From NCBI RefSeq assembly GCF_024206495.1, contig NZ_JAMBPQ010000053.1, forward strand, positions 1-43,318: DNA of 43,318 nucleotides, in the 5' to 3' direction. A program made the position numbers and the translations under genes. This stretch comes from Paraburkholderia sp. CNPSo 3272. Its GTDB lineage: Bacteria; Pseudomonadota; Gammaproteobacteria; Burkholderiales; Burkholderiaceae. Of the stretch, positions 7,569 to 15,291 are shown piece after piece. The number at the start of each line of letters is the position of its first letter. Position 1 is the stretch's first letter. The notes below the pieces were generated by a model. That model had not been told where the DNA came from and did no database searches. It saw only the letters and a program-made list of their open reading frames with translations.

Positions 7569-8740
7569 GATCGGTTGGTTCCGACCGGCAACGCCAGGCG
7601 CGCGATTTCCGCGAAGTAGCGGGCGCCGGTCATCAGGATGTCGTCGTTGAAATCGTAGCCGGCGTTGTGCAGCGGAATCCCGCCGCGCTCCGGCGCGTCG
7701 CCGTTGCCGATGAAGATGAAATTCCCGGGCACGACCTGCAGGAACGCGCCGAAATCCTCGGAGATCATCATCGGCTGCACGTTGGCGTCCACGGCTGCGT
7801 CTCCCGCCACGTTGCGCGCGGCGCTCACCGCCAGTTCGACGAACTGCTCCGAATTCACGGTCGGCGCGAATTCGTGCGTGTACTCGAAGCTGCATTCGGC
7901 GCCGTGCGTGCGGCAAATGCCGACGCTGACTTCCCGCATGCGGGTTTCTAGCAGCGCTTGCACCTCCTTCGAATAGCTGCGCGTATCGCCCTTGATGATC
8001 ACGTTCGAGGGAATCACGTTGCGAATGCCGTCGGTGATGAACTCCGTGCAGGAGATCACGGCCTGCAGGCTCGGATCGAGATTGCGCGACACGATGGTTT
8101 GCAGCGCGAGCACGATTTGCGCGGCGATGACGATCGGATCGGCCCCCATGTGCGGGCGCGCCGCGTGCGTGCCACGTCCCTTGATATGGATGACGAAGTT
8201 ATCCTCGCTCGCCATGATGCCGCCCGCGCGCGTGGCAAAAGTGCCGGCGGGCATGCCCGGCATGTTGTGCGCGCCGAAGATCGCATCGACAGGAAACCGA
8301 TCGAACAGGCCGTCCGCCATCATCGCCTTGGCGCCGCGGCCGTGCTCCTCGGCCGGCTGGAAGATGAACCGCACCGTGCCGTCGAAATCGCGTTGCTCGG
8401 CGAGCAGCCGCGCTGCACCGAGGACCATCGACATGTGGCCGTCGTGCCCGCATGCGTGCATTTTTCCCGCGTTCAACGAGGCATGCGCTCGGCCCGGCGC
8501 CTGCTCCGCGATATTGAGCGCGTCCATATCGGCGCGCACACCGATCACGCGCTTGCCGTCGCCCACCGTGAGGTTCGCCACGAGCCCCGTGCCGCCAATG
8601 CCGCGGTGCACTTCGAGCCCCAGTGTCTCCAGGATGTTCGCCACGTAATGGGCGGTATGGATCTCCTCGAAGCCGGTTTCGGGACGTTGGTGCAGATACT
8701 GTCGCCAGCTTTTGAGTTGGCCTTGCAGTGTGCTTTCCAT
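7565..8740 (-). CDS. M20-family amidohydrolase / peptidase
   Basis: A 391-residue metal-dependent hydrolase of the M20 (hippurate hydrolase / N-acyl-amino-acid amidohydrolase) family. Metal-site residues are visible: RADMDAL, the HACGHDGH motif, and FQPAEEHGRGA. The central dimerisation domain begins near VIHIKGRGTHAARPH. It probably removes an acyl group from an amino-acid-like compound. It lies 19 bp after the diaminopropionate ammonia-lyase gene and is coupled to a truncated second hydrolase. The pairing resembles ygeX-ygeY, in which a diaminopropionate lyase is encoded next to an M20 protein. An N-acylated diaminopropionate or a related nitrogen source is a reasonable but unproven substrate. 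Confidence 0.88.
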   Translation of the reverse strand: MESTLQGQLKSWRQYLHQRPETGFEEIHTAHYVANILETLGLEVHRGIGGTGLVANLTVGDGKRVIGVRADMDALNIAEQAPGRAHASLNAGKMHACGHDGHMSMVLGAARLLAEQRDFDGTVRFIFQPAEEHGRGAKAMMADGLFDRFPVDAIFGAHNMPGMPAGTFATRAGGIMASEDNFVIHIKGRGTHAARPHMGADPIVIAAQIVLALQTIVSRNLDPSLQAVISCTEFITDGIRNVIPSNVIIKGDTRSYSKEVQALLETRMREVSVGICRTHGAECSFEYTHEFAPTVNSEQFVELAVSAARNVAGDAAVDANVQPMMISEDFGAFLQVVPGNFIFIGNGDAPERGGIPLHNAGYDFNDDILMTGARYFAEIARLALPVGTNRS

Positions 8741-8759
8741 GTGGGTGTCCTCTTTTCGG

Positions 8760-9974
8760 TTACTGCGCGACCTGGCTCAGCCAGGCGTCGCGGCGTGCCG
8801 CCACGGTTTCCGCGGAAACGCCGACCAGTTCCGCGTACACGCCGGGCGCTGTGGCACCCTCGGTGCTGATCAGCAGCACGCGTGAGGTAGCGTCGAGCCC
8901 TGCTGCACGCGCAAGAGCGGGATCGCGCATGAGCGTCGCGAGGCCCGCGAGCCCTGCCGCGCCCGATTCGCCCGATACGATCGGCACGTCGCCTGCCGCG
9001 CCGGTGGCGAGGCTACGCATCGCTTCTACGGCGTCCTCGTCGTCGATCAGCATAAAGTCATCGACACACTGCTCGAGTATCTGCCACGCGAGCGGCGACG
9101 TCTCCCCGCACGCAAGGCCCGCCATCACGGAATCGACCGACCCGGTGGCTTTCGCTGCCCGGCCGGCGATGGCGCTTTGATACAGGCAGTCGGCCTGGCG
9201 CGGTTCGACCACGATGAAACGCGGACGCGCCGCGCCATGATGCTCCCACAGGTAGCTGGCTACGCCGGCCGCGAGCCCGCCCACGCCGCCCTGCAGAAAC
9301 ACGTGCGTCCACGCATCGCCGGACTGTTCGATGACCTCCGCCGCGATGGTGCCGTAGCCTTGCATGACGTCGCGCGGGATCGCCTCATAGCCGTCATAGG
9401 ACGTATCGGAAACAACGTGCCAGCCGTTCGCCTTCGCCAGTTGCGCCGCATGTTCGACCGATTCGTCATAGTTGCCCGCGATGCGAACGATACGCGCGCC
9501 GTACGCGGCGATCGCCGCTTCGCGCTCCGCGCTGACGTTCGCATGAAGCACGATCACGCAGTTGCAGCCAATCGATTGCGCGGCTGCGGCGAGCGCCTTG
9601 CCGTGGTTGCCATCGGTCGCGCTGATGACCGTGAGGTTCGTGACCATTTCGCCGTACCGGCCCTCGATCAGCTTGCGAGGATCGATCTCCTGCAGGGGCC
9701 ACAGGCGCATGATGAGGCGCATCAGCGCGATGGGTGCGCCCAGCGCCTTGAAGCTGCCAAGAGGAGAACGAAACGATTCGTCCTTGAGTGCAATGCGAGC
9801 AACGCCCAGACGCGCCGCTGCACCGTCCAGATCCCAGAGCGGCGTGGACTCCGGGCTGATTAGCGACCAACCGGCGAGCCATGCCCGGCTCTCGTCGCCC
9901 GACTTCACGTTCAGGATGGCTCCGAGCGTTTCGGGATAGGCATGGCGCGTGGCGCGCGGGTTGGCGAACAGCAT
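8760..9974 (-). CDS. dpaL: 2,3-diaminopropionate ammonia-lyase
   Basis: A 404-residue PLP enzyme of fold type II, in the diaminopropionate ammonia-lyase (YgeX) family, which converts 2,3-diaminopropionate to pyruvate and two ammonia. The PLP lysine is in SFKALGA (Lys about 76) after KDESFRSPLG. TDGNHGKALA binds the phosphate/substrate and VFLQGGVGGLAAGV is the glycine-rich PLP-phosphate loop. The length matches the family. It is the first gene of a leftward operon with the M20 hydrolase. The divergent Lrp-type regulator starts 115 bp away and is the likely controller. Confidence 0.9.
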   Translation of the reverse strand: MLFANPRATRHAYPETLGAILNVKSGDESRAWLAGWSLISPESTPLWDLDGAAARLGVARIALKDESFRSPLGSFKALGAPIALMRLIMRLWPLQEIDPRKLIEGRYGEMVTNLTVISATDGNHGKALAAAAQSIGCNCVIVLHANVSAEREAAIAAYGARIVRIAGNYDESVEHAAQLAKANGWHVVSDTSYDGYEAIPRDVMQGYGTIAAEVIEQSGDAWTHVFLQGGVGGLAAGVASYLWEHHGAARPRFIVVEPRQADCLYQSAIAGRAAKATGSVDSVMAGLACGETSPLAWQILEQCVDDFMLIDDEDAVEAMRSLATGAAGDVPIVSGESGAAGLAGLATLMRDPALARAAGLDATSRVLLISTEGATAPGVYAELVGVSAETVAARRDAWLSQVAQ

Positions 9975-10011
9975 GGGTAGGCTCCGGTGGACTTGCGATG
10001 TCGAAATGATA

Positions 10012-10042
10012 TTGCGCAGCCCTCGCGAAAAAGTCTCATAAT
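10012..10042 (+). promoter_or_regulatory. Possible promoter of the Lrp-type regulator gene
   Basis: TTGCGC (10012-10017) and CATAAT (10037-10042) with a 19-bp spacer could be the -35 and -10 of the rightward gene. The whole divergent gap is only 115 bp and must carry the dpaL promoter as well. A/T-rich stretches around 10002-10012 and 10059-10069 would suit Lrp-type binding. The spacer is long, so confidence is low. Confidence 0.35.
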
Positions 10043-10089
10043 GCGGTCACGTCACGCAAAAAAATATCGACTTTCAGGCTCCTGCGTAA

Positions 10090-10569
10090 ATGGCGACACA
10101 TCTCGACTCCTTCGACCGCAAACTCCTGATGGAAGTCCAGCGCGACGCCCAGACTCCCCAAAACGAACTCGGCGTGCGCGTGAACCTCTCCACGGCTGCT
10201 GTGAACCGGCGTTTGCGCCGTCTCGCCGACGAAGGCGTGATCGACCATTACGCGGCGATCGTCTCGCCCGAGAAGGTCGATCATCCCATCACGATCGTCG
10301 CGACCGTCGAGGTGGAAAGCGAGCAGATCGACTTGCTCGACGCGATGAAGCGCACGTTTGAGCGCTGTCCGCAGATTCAGCAGTGCTACTACGTCGCGGG
10401 CGAGTGGGATTTCGTACTGATTCTCGCGGTGCGAAACATGGACCAGTACACGGAACTCACGCGCGAGCTATTCTTCTCGAACAACAACGTGAAGCGGTTC
10501 AAGACGCTGGTGAGCATGAGCCGCGTGAAGGTGGGGCTCGAAGTGCCGCTCGCGCTGGACGGCGAATGA
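10090..10569 (+). CDS. Lrp/AsnC-family transcriptional regulator
   Basis: 159 residues: N-terminal winged helix-turn-helix (about 6-65; LDSFDRKLLMEVQRDAQ, then LSTAAVNRRLRRL as the recognition helix) and a C-terminal RAM/ligand-binding domain (about 70-150). Members sense amino acids and form octamers or dimers. Divergent placement next to the diaminopropionate lyase operon suggests that it controls that operon in response to an amino acid such as diaminopropionate; that is inference from context. Confidence 0.92.
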   Translation: MATHLDSFDRKLLMEVQRDAQTPQNELGVRVNLSTAAVNRRLRRLADEGVIDHYAAIVSPEKVDHPITIVATVEVESEQIDLLDAMKRTFERCPQIQQCYYVAGEWDFVLILAVRNMDQYTELTRELFFSNNNVKRFKTLVSMSRVKVGLEVPLALDGE

Positions 10570-10628
10570 GGAACGCGGGTTGCGAGGCAGACGCAACGCG
10601 GTCATTTGAACAACAGGAGCCACGACCC

Positions 10629-11390
10629 ATGAGCAACGCTGTGCATCATGCTGGAGCCATTGAGAGCGACGAGCTGTTCCACCACCCGGAAATCGCGACG
10701 CTGCGCGCGGACCTCGCGCTCGCGCTGCGTGCCGCCGCGCATTTCGGGCTCGGCGAAGGCGTCTGCAATCACTTCAGCGTCGCGCTGCCCGGCGAAGACG
10801 GCCTCTTTCTGCTGAACCCGCGCGGCCTGATGTGGAGCGAGGTGATGGCGGACGATATCGTCATCGTCGACTCACAGGGAGATGTGATGGCGGGCCGCCA
10901 TGCCGTGGAGCCGACGGCGATGTTCATCCACGCCGCCATCCACGGCATTGCGAAGAAGGCCTGTGTGCTGCATACCCACATGCCGTACGCAACCGCTCTC
11001 ACGCTCACGGAGGACTGCGGGCTCGATACGACCTTGTCGCAGAACGCGATGCGCTATCACGGCCGCGTCGCCCTCGACCGCGAGTACAACGGGCTCGCGC
11101 TCGGCCCCGAGGAAGGCGAGCGCATCGCGCATGCGCTCGACGGTAGAGATATCGGCTTCCTCGGCAACCACGGCGTAGTGGTGTGCGGCGAGCGCATCGA
11201 CTACGCGTTCGACGACCTCTATTACCTCGAGCGCGCCTGCGCCGCTCAGGTGCTCGCGGTCTCCACCGGGCGCGCGTTGCGGCCCGTGGCGGCCGGCCTC
11301 GCGCAGCGCGTGGCCGACCAGATTCAGGGCGAGCGATTGCAGTCGGAGTTGTTCTTCGCGGCACTGCGAAGAACGCTCACGCACGCTTGA
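10629..11390 (+). CDS. Class II aldolase/adducin-family protein
   Basis: 253 residues. Zinc ligands are visible as HTH in VLHTHMPYATALT and as His in GNHGVVV. The acid residue sits in VEPTAMFIHAAIH, and the N-terminal NHFSVALPG matches the NH-x-S phosphate/ligand loop. The family includes sugar-phosphate aldolases, epimerases and decarboxylases, and the exact reaction cannot be read here. The start at 10629 follows AGGAG. It lies 59 bp after the Lrp-type gene in the same direction, so the two may be co-transcribed. Its 3' end nearly touches the convergent crotonase remnant. Confidence 0.85.
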   Translation: MSNAVHHAGAIESDELFHHPEIATLRADLALALRAAAHFGLGEGVCNHFSVALPGEDGLFLLNPRGLMWSEVMADDIVIVDSQGDVMAGRHAVEPTAMFIHAAIHGIAKKACVLHTHMPYATALTLTEDCGLDTTLSQNAMRYHGRVALDREYNGLALGPEEGERIAHALDGRDIGFLGNHGVVVCGERIDYAFDDLYYLERACAAQVLAVSTGRALRPVAAGLAQRVADQIQGERLQSELFFAALRRTLTHA

Positions 11391-11402
11391 CGAAAGGGAA
11401 CC

Positions 11403-12081
11403 CTACTTGCCCTGCCACACCGCCATGCGCTTCTCCGCAAACGCCGCCGCGCCCTCTCGCGCGTCGGCGGAGGCGAACACCGGGTCCGTGATCTCGCGCT
11501 GACGCGCGAACATCTCCATACTGGACCAGTCTCGCGACTCGCGCATCACGCGCTTGCTCGCAGCCACCGCGAGCGGGCCGTTTGCCACGATCTTCTGCGC
11601 GAGTTCAATTGCGCCCGCCAGTGCTTCCCCCGGCGCGGTGAGACGGTTGACGAGGCCGAACTCGAAGGCCCGCTGCGCACCGAACATGTCGCCGGTGAGC
11701 ACGAGTTCCATCGCGATGCGCTCCGGCAACTGCTGTTGCAGACGCAACAATCCGCCAGCCGCGGCGCATAGCCCGCGCTTCACTTCGGGCAAACCGAACT
11801 GCGCGTTGTTCGCGGCCACGACGAGATCGCTCGCGAGCACGACTTCGAATCCTCCCGCAAGCGCATAGCCCTCGACCGCCGCAATGAGCGGCTTGCGCGG
11901 CGGCGCTTCAGTGAGCCCGGCAAAGCCGCGGCCCGGCAGGCTCGGCCGCTCGCCTTTGAGAAAGCCCTTCAGGTCCATGCCCGCGCAAAACGTGCCGCCC
12001 GCGCCGGTGATGATGGCGAGCCGCAGATCAGGTGAGGATCTGGATGCCGTCGCGGAATTCGATCAGCAATTCGTCGCTCAT
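11403..12081 (-). pseudogene. Enoyl-CoA hydratase (crotonase family), internal deletion with frameshift
   Basis: The gene begins properly at 12081 with MSDELLIEFRDGIQILT, the usual crotonase N-terminus, then hits TGA. In a shifted frame the family sequence resumes directly with DLRLAIITGAGGTFCAGMDLKG and runs to the stop at 11403. About thirty codons that normally lie between these two blocks (the INRP-x-x-x-NA segment) are missing. The residual frame from MDLKG still has AAVEGYALAGGFEVVLASD and FGLPEVKRGL, which form the oxyanion hole and active-site region. It sits 12 bp after the SDR gene, so it was the third gene of that operon. An assembly error is possible but the deletion looks clean. 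Confidence 0.85.
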
Positions 12082-12093
12082 GGTCGGCCTCGC

Positions 12094-12873
12094 TCAGCGC
12101 GGCTGCATGCGAATCGCGCCGTCAAGGCGAATGGTCTCGCCGTTGAGCATCGGATTCTCGAGAATGTGCAGCGCGAGCGCGGCGAATTCGTCGGCTTCAC
12201 CCAGTCGCGGCGGGAACGGCACCATGCGACCGAGCGATTCGCGAATCTCCTCGGGCAGACGCGCGAGCAGCGGCGTGTCGAAGAGGCCTGGCGCGATCGT
12301 GCACACACGGATGCCCTTGCTCGCCAGGTCGCGCGCGGCCACGAGCGTCATGCCCACCACGCCCGCCTTCGACGACGCATACGGCACCTGCCCGATCTGC
12401 CCTTCATACGCCGCCACCGAAGCCGTGAGCACGCAAGCGCCGCGCTCGCCTCCCGCATCGGGCTCGTTGCGCGCCATCGCCGCCGCCGCGAGGCGCAGCG
12501 CGTTGAAGGTGCCGAAGAGATTCACGCGCACCACGTTTTCATAGGCTTCGAGCGAGCCCGGCGAGCCGTCCTTCTCGATCAGGCGCACTGCGCCGCCGCG
12601 GCCTGCGCAATGCACCAGCGAGCGCAGCGTGCCGCGCTCCGTAGCCGCCTCGAATACAGCGTTCATGTCGTCGGCGCTCGTCACATCGGCAGCCACGAAG
12701 CTCGCGTGCGCGCCGAGTTCATCGGCCACCGCCGCGCCGCGCGAGCTGGCGAGGTCGGCGATCACGACCTGTGAGCCTTTTGCCAGCAGTCGCTTCGCGC
12801 TCGCGAGACCCAGCCCCGAAGCGCCGCCCGTCACCACCGCTACCGTGCCGGCGAATTTGTTCTGTTCGTCCAT
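12094..12873 (-). CDS. SDR-family 3-hydroxyacyl-CoA dehydrogenase (HSD10-like)
   Basis: 259 residues of the short-chain dehydrogenase/reductase family. NAD site TGGASGLG at 15-22 with acidic D40 in IADL, and catalytic Ser152, Tyr165 and Lys169 (YASSK). The protein resembles the type II 3-hydroxyacyl-CoA dehydrogenases (HSD17B10-like), which also oxidise 2-methyl-3-hydroxyacyl-CoA. It follows the thiolase gene by 34 bp and precedes the broken hydratase. In this cluster it would perform the third step of beta-oxidation. Confidence 0.88.
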   Translation of the reverse strand: MDEQNKFAGTVAVVTGGASGLGLASAKRLLAKGSQVVIADLASSRGAAVADELGAHASFVAADVTSADDMNAVFEAATERGTLRSLVHCAGRGGAVRLIEKDGSPGSLEAYENVVRVNLFGTFNALRLAAAAMARNEPDAGGERGACVLTASVAAYEGQIGQVPYASSKAGVVGMTLVAARDLASKGIRVCTIAPGLFDTPLLARLPEEIRESLGRMVPFPPRLGEADEFAALALHILENPMLNGETIRLDGAIRMQPR

Positions 12874-12907
12874 CTGTCGTTTCTCCTTCGTTGTTCGTGG
12901 TCGCGCT

Positions 12908-14101
12908 TTAGAGGCGTTCGATGAGGGTCGCGTTGGCCATGCCGCCCGCCTCGCACATCGTCTGCAGGCCGTAGCGACCGCCGTTCACTTCGAGCGAATT
13001 GAGCATCGTGGTCATGAGCCGCGCGCCCGAGGCGCCGAGCGGATGCCCGAGCGCAATCGCGCCGCCCGCCGGGTTCAGCCGCGCCGCGTCCGCGCCCAGC
13101 GCCTTCTGCCAGGCGAGCGGCACGGCGGCAAATGCCTCGTTCACTTCGAAGTGCGAAATATCGTCGATGGTGAGGCCGCGCTTCTTCAGCAGACGTTGCG
13201 TGGCGGGAATGGGGGCGGTCAGCATCATCAGCGGATCGTCCCCGCAGACGTCGAACGCCACGATGCGCGCACGCGGCTTCAGTCCCAATTGCGCGGCCTT
13301 CTGCTCGCTCATGATGAGCAGCGCCGAGGCGCCATCCGAGATTTGCGAGGCGTTGCCCGCCGTGACGTTCCAGCGGATGCCCGGAAAGCGCGCCGCGAGT
13401 TCGGCGCTCTCGAACGAGGGCGCGAGGCCCGCGAGCCGCTCGACGGTCGTGCCGGCGCGGATGGTTTCGTCGAGGTCCACGCGACGCACGCCTTCGGTGC
13501 CCGGCACGTCGATCGGCACAATCTCGCGCGCGAACTGGCCCGCGGCGCGCGCGGCATCGGCGCGACGGTGCGACTCGGCCGAGTAGCTGTCGAGCGCCTC
13601 GCGGGTGAGCGCCCACTTCTGCGCCACGAGATCGGCACTCACGCCCTGCCCGACCATGCCTTCGGGATAGCGTGCGTGGTACAGCGCGCCGTACGGATCG
13701 CGGCCGATGCGCGAAGAGCCCATGGGCACGCGGCTCATCGACTCGACACCGCCGGCCACGACGATCTCGTTCACACCCGCCATGATCGCCTGCGCCGCGA
13801 AATGGATCGCCTGCTGGCTCGACCCGCACTTGCGCTCGATGGTGGTGGACGGCACGTGTTCCGGAAAGCCCGCCGCGAGCCACGCGAGGCGGCCGGGCGT
13901 GGAGGCCTGCTCGCCCACCTGGCTCACGCAGCCGATCATCACGTCGTCCACGCTGCCGGGGTCGAGATCGTTGCGCACGATCAGTTGCTGGAGGACCTGC
14001 GAGAGCAGATCCACGGGATGCAGATCGACGAAAGCGCCGCCCGCCTTGGTCCGGCCCATTGGGCTGCGCACTGCGTCGACGATTACCGCGCTGTTGGTCA
14101 T
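12908..14101 (-). CDS. Acetyl-CoA C-acyltransferase (thiolase)
   Basis: A 397-residue thiolase. The nucleophilic cysteine is C92 in ERKCGSSQQ. The other catalytic elements are NEAFA, the GGAIALGHPLGASGAR histidine, and the C-terminal cysteine in CEAGGMANA. The start at 14101 is chosen because GAGAG lies a few bases upstream; a longer frame beginning at 14128 lacks a site. It is the first gene of a leftward operon (thiolase, SDR, hydratase remnant) divergent from the IclR regulator. It would cleave the 3-ketoacyl-CoA made by the SDR enzyme. Confidence 0.93.
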   Translation of the reverse strand: MTNSAVIVDAVRSPMGRTKAGGAFVDLHPVDLLSQVLQQLIVRNDLDPGSVDDVMIGCVSQVGEQASTPGRLAWLAAGFPEHVPSTTIERKCGSSQQAIHFAAQAIMAGVNEIVVAGGVESMSRVPMGSSRIGRDPYGALYHARYPEGMVGQGVSADLVAQKWALTREALDSYSAESHRRADAARAAGQFAREIVPIDVPGTEGVRRVDLDETIRAGTTVERLAGLAPSFESAELAARFPGIRWNVTAGNASQISDGASALLIMSEQKAAQLGLKPRARIVAFDVCGDDPLMMLTAPIPATQRLLKKRGLTIDDISHFEVNEAFAAVPLAWQKALGADAARLNPAGGAIALGHPLGASGARLMTTMLNSLEVNGGRYGLQTMCEAGGMANATLIERL

Positions 14102-14442
14102 GGTTCTCTCAACGGTTGAAAGTGACAAAAAAATGAATCACATGACTCAAAATACACGTCACCAGCTCGCAATTTCAATAGTGATAAACATATTTCGGTA
14201 CTTATGACTCATTTTTATTGATTTCTGCCTCACGTTCCGCGACACTGTTTAGGCGACTTGATCCCCAGAGATCGAAAAAAGAGACGTCAGCACGCGGCTG
14301 CGAGCGGCGCGGCATTAAGAACGCGGAAAAATGAGCCAGCTGTCTTAAAAAATTGTTCCGGCGTGCGACAGGAAGCTAGAATCCGGGGTTTGCCGCGAGC
14401 CGCACCGGCGCGCCGCGCCCTTACCCCGACGAAGGACCCGAA
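14102..14442. promoter_or_regulatory. Divergent control region between thiolase and iclR
   Basis: 341 bp without a gene, distinctly A/T-rich at 14120-14225. It must carry the thiolase-operon promoter and the iclR promoter. Two copies of ATGACTCA occur in the same orientation (14142-14149 and 14204-14211), 62 bp apart. They could be binding sites of the IclR regulator, but I have no independent support. A good iclR promoter is listed separately. Confidence 0.45.
14353..14382 (+). promoter_or_regulatory. Probable sigma-70 promoter of iclR
   Basis: TTGTTC (14353-14358) and TAGAAT (14377-14382) are separated by 18 bp. Transcription would start near 14389, about 54 bp before the iclR start codon. 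Confidence 0.5.
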
Positions 14443-15291
14443 ATGAACGATCAGGCCAACTCCCGCACCGACGACGCCGCCGACTCGCAGCTCGTGAGCG
14501 CGCTCGCGCGCGGCATCCGGATCCTGCAGTGCTTTTCGATGGGAGACGCGGAGCTGTCGGCGCGCGATCTGGTCGAGCGCACGGGGTTGCCCAAGCCCAC
14601 GGCGCTGCGGCTCATCAACACGCTCGCGGAGTTCGGCTTGCTGCGCTATTCGGAGCGCATTTCGAAGTATGTGCTCGGCACGGAGATGCTGAGCCTCGCC
14701 GCCCCGGCGCTCGGCCGCATGACGATCCGGCAGATCGCGCGGCCGATGATGCAGGAGCTGGCCGACTACTGCCACGGCCAGGTGACTCTCGCGGTGGGCT
14801 ACCGCCTGAACATGGCGTACGCCGAAGTGATTCAGGGCGAAGGCAGCGCGGTGTATCGCTCGGAAACGGGCACGCGGCTCTCGCTTTCGCGCACGGCGTC
14901 GGGCCGCGCGTATCTGTGGACCGCGCCGGGCGCAGAGCGCGAGCAGTACTTGCAGGAAACGCTCGCGCGCGACCCCGCCAAGGGCGAGTTGCTCGCGCAG
15001 CGCCTCGAGCTTGCACACCAGGAGTTGCGCGCGCACGGCTGCACGCTCTCGCATGGCGACATGCAGCGCGAGATCCATTCGGTGGCGATTCCGCTGTCCG
15101 CCCCGATCGACGACGAGTATTGGGTTTTTAGCTGTTCGATTGCAGTTTTCAACATCAGCGGCAACCAGCTGACCGACGACATCGCCCCTCGGCTGATGTC
15201 GCTCGTCAGGCGCGTGGAGGCAGCGCTCGGCAGCATGACTGGCGCCGCGCATGACATGGAGACGAGACCGTGGAGCGTGTCCGGGAACTAG
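14443..15291 (+). CDS. IclR-family transcriptional regulator
   Basis: 282 residues: N-terminal winged helix (about 18-75; RGIRILQCFSMGDAELSARDLVERTGLPKPTALRLINTL region) and C-terminal IclR effector domain (about 85-265). IclR proteins respond to small organic acids or acyl compounds and usually control adjacent catabolic operons. It is divergent from the thiolase operon and overlaps the acyl-CoA ligase start by 22 bp. It therefore heads the rightward operon and probably controls both. Confidence 0.93.
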   Translation: MNDQANSRTDDAADSQLVSALARGIRILQCFSMGDAELSARDLVERTGLPKPTALRLINTLAEFGLLRYSERISKYVLGTEMLSLAAPALGRMTIRQIARPMMQELADYCHGQVTLAVGYRLNMAYAEVIQGEGSAVYRSETGTRLSLSRTASGRAYLWTAPGAEREQYLQETLARDPAKGELLAQRLELAHQELRAHGCTLSHGDMQREIHSVAIPLSAPIDDEYWVFSCSIAVFNISGNQLTDDIAPRLMSLVRRVEAALGSMTGAAHDMETRPWSVSGN

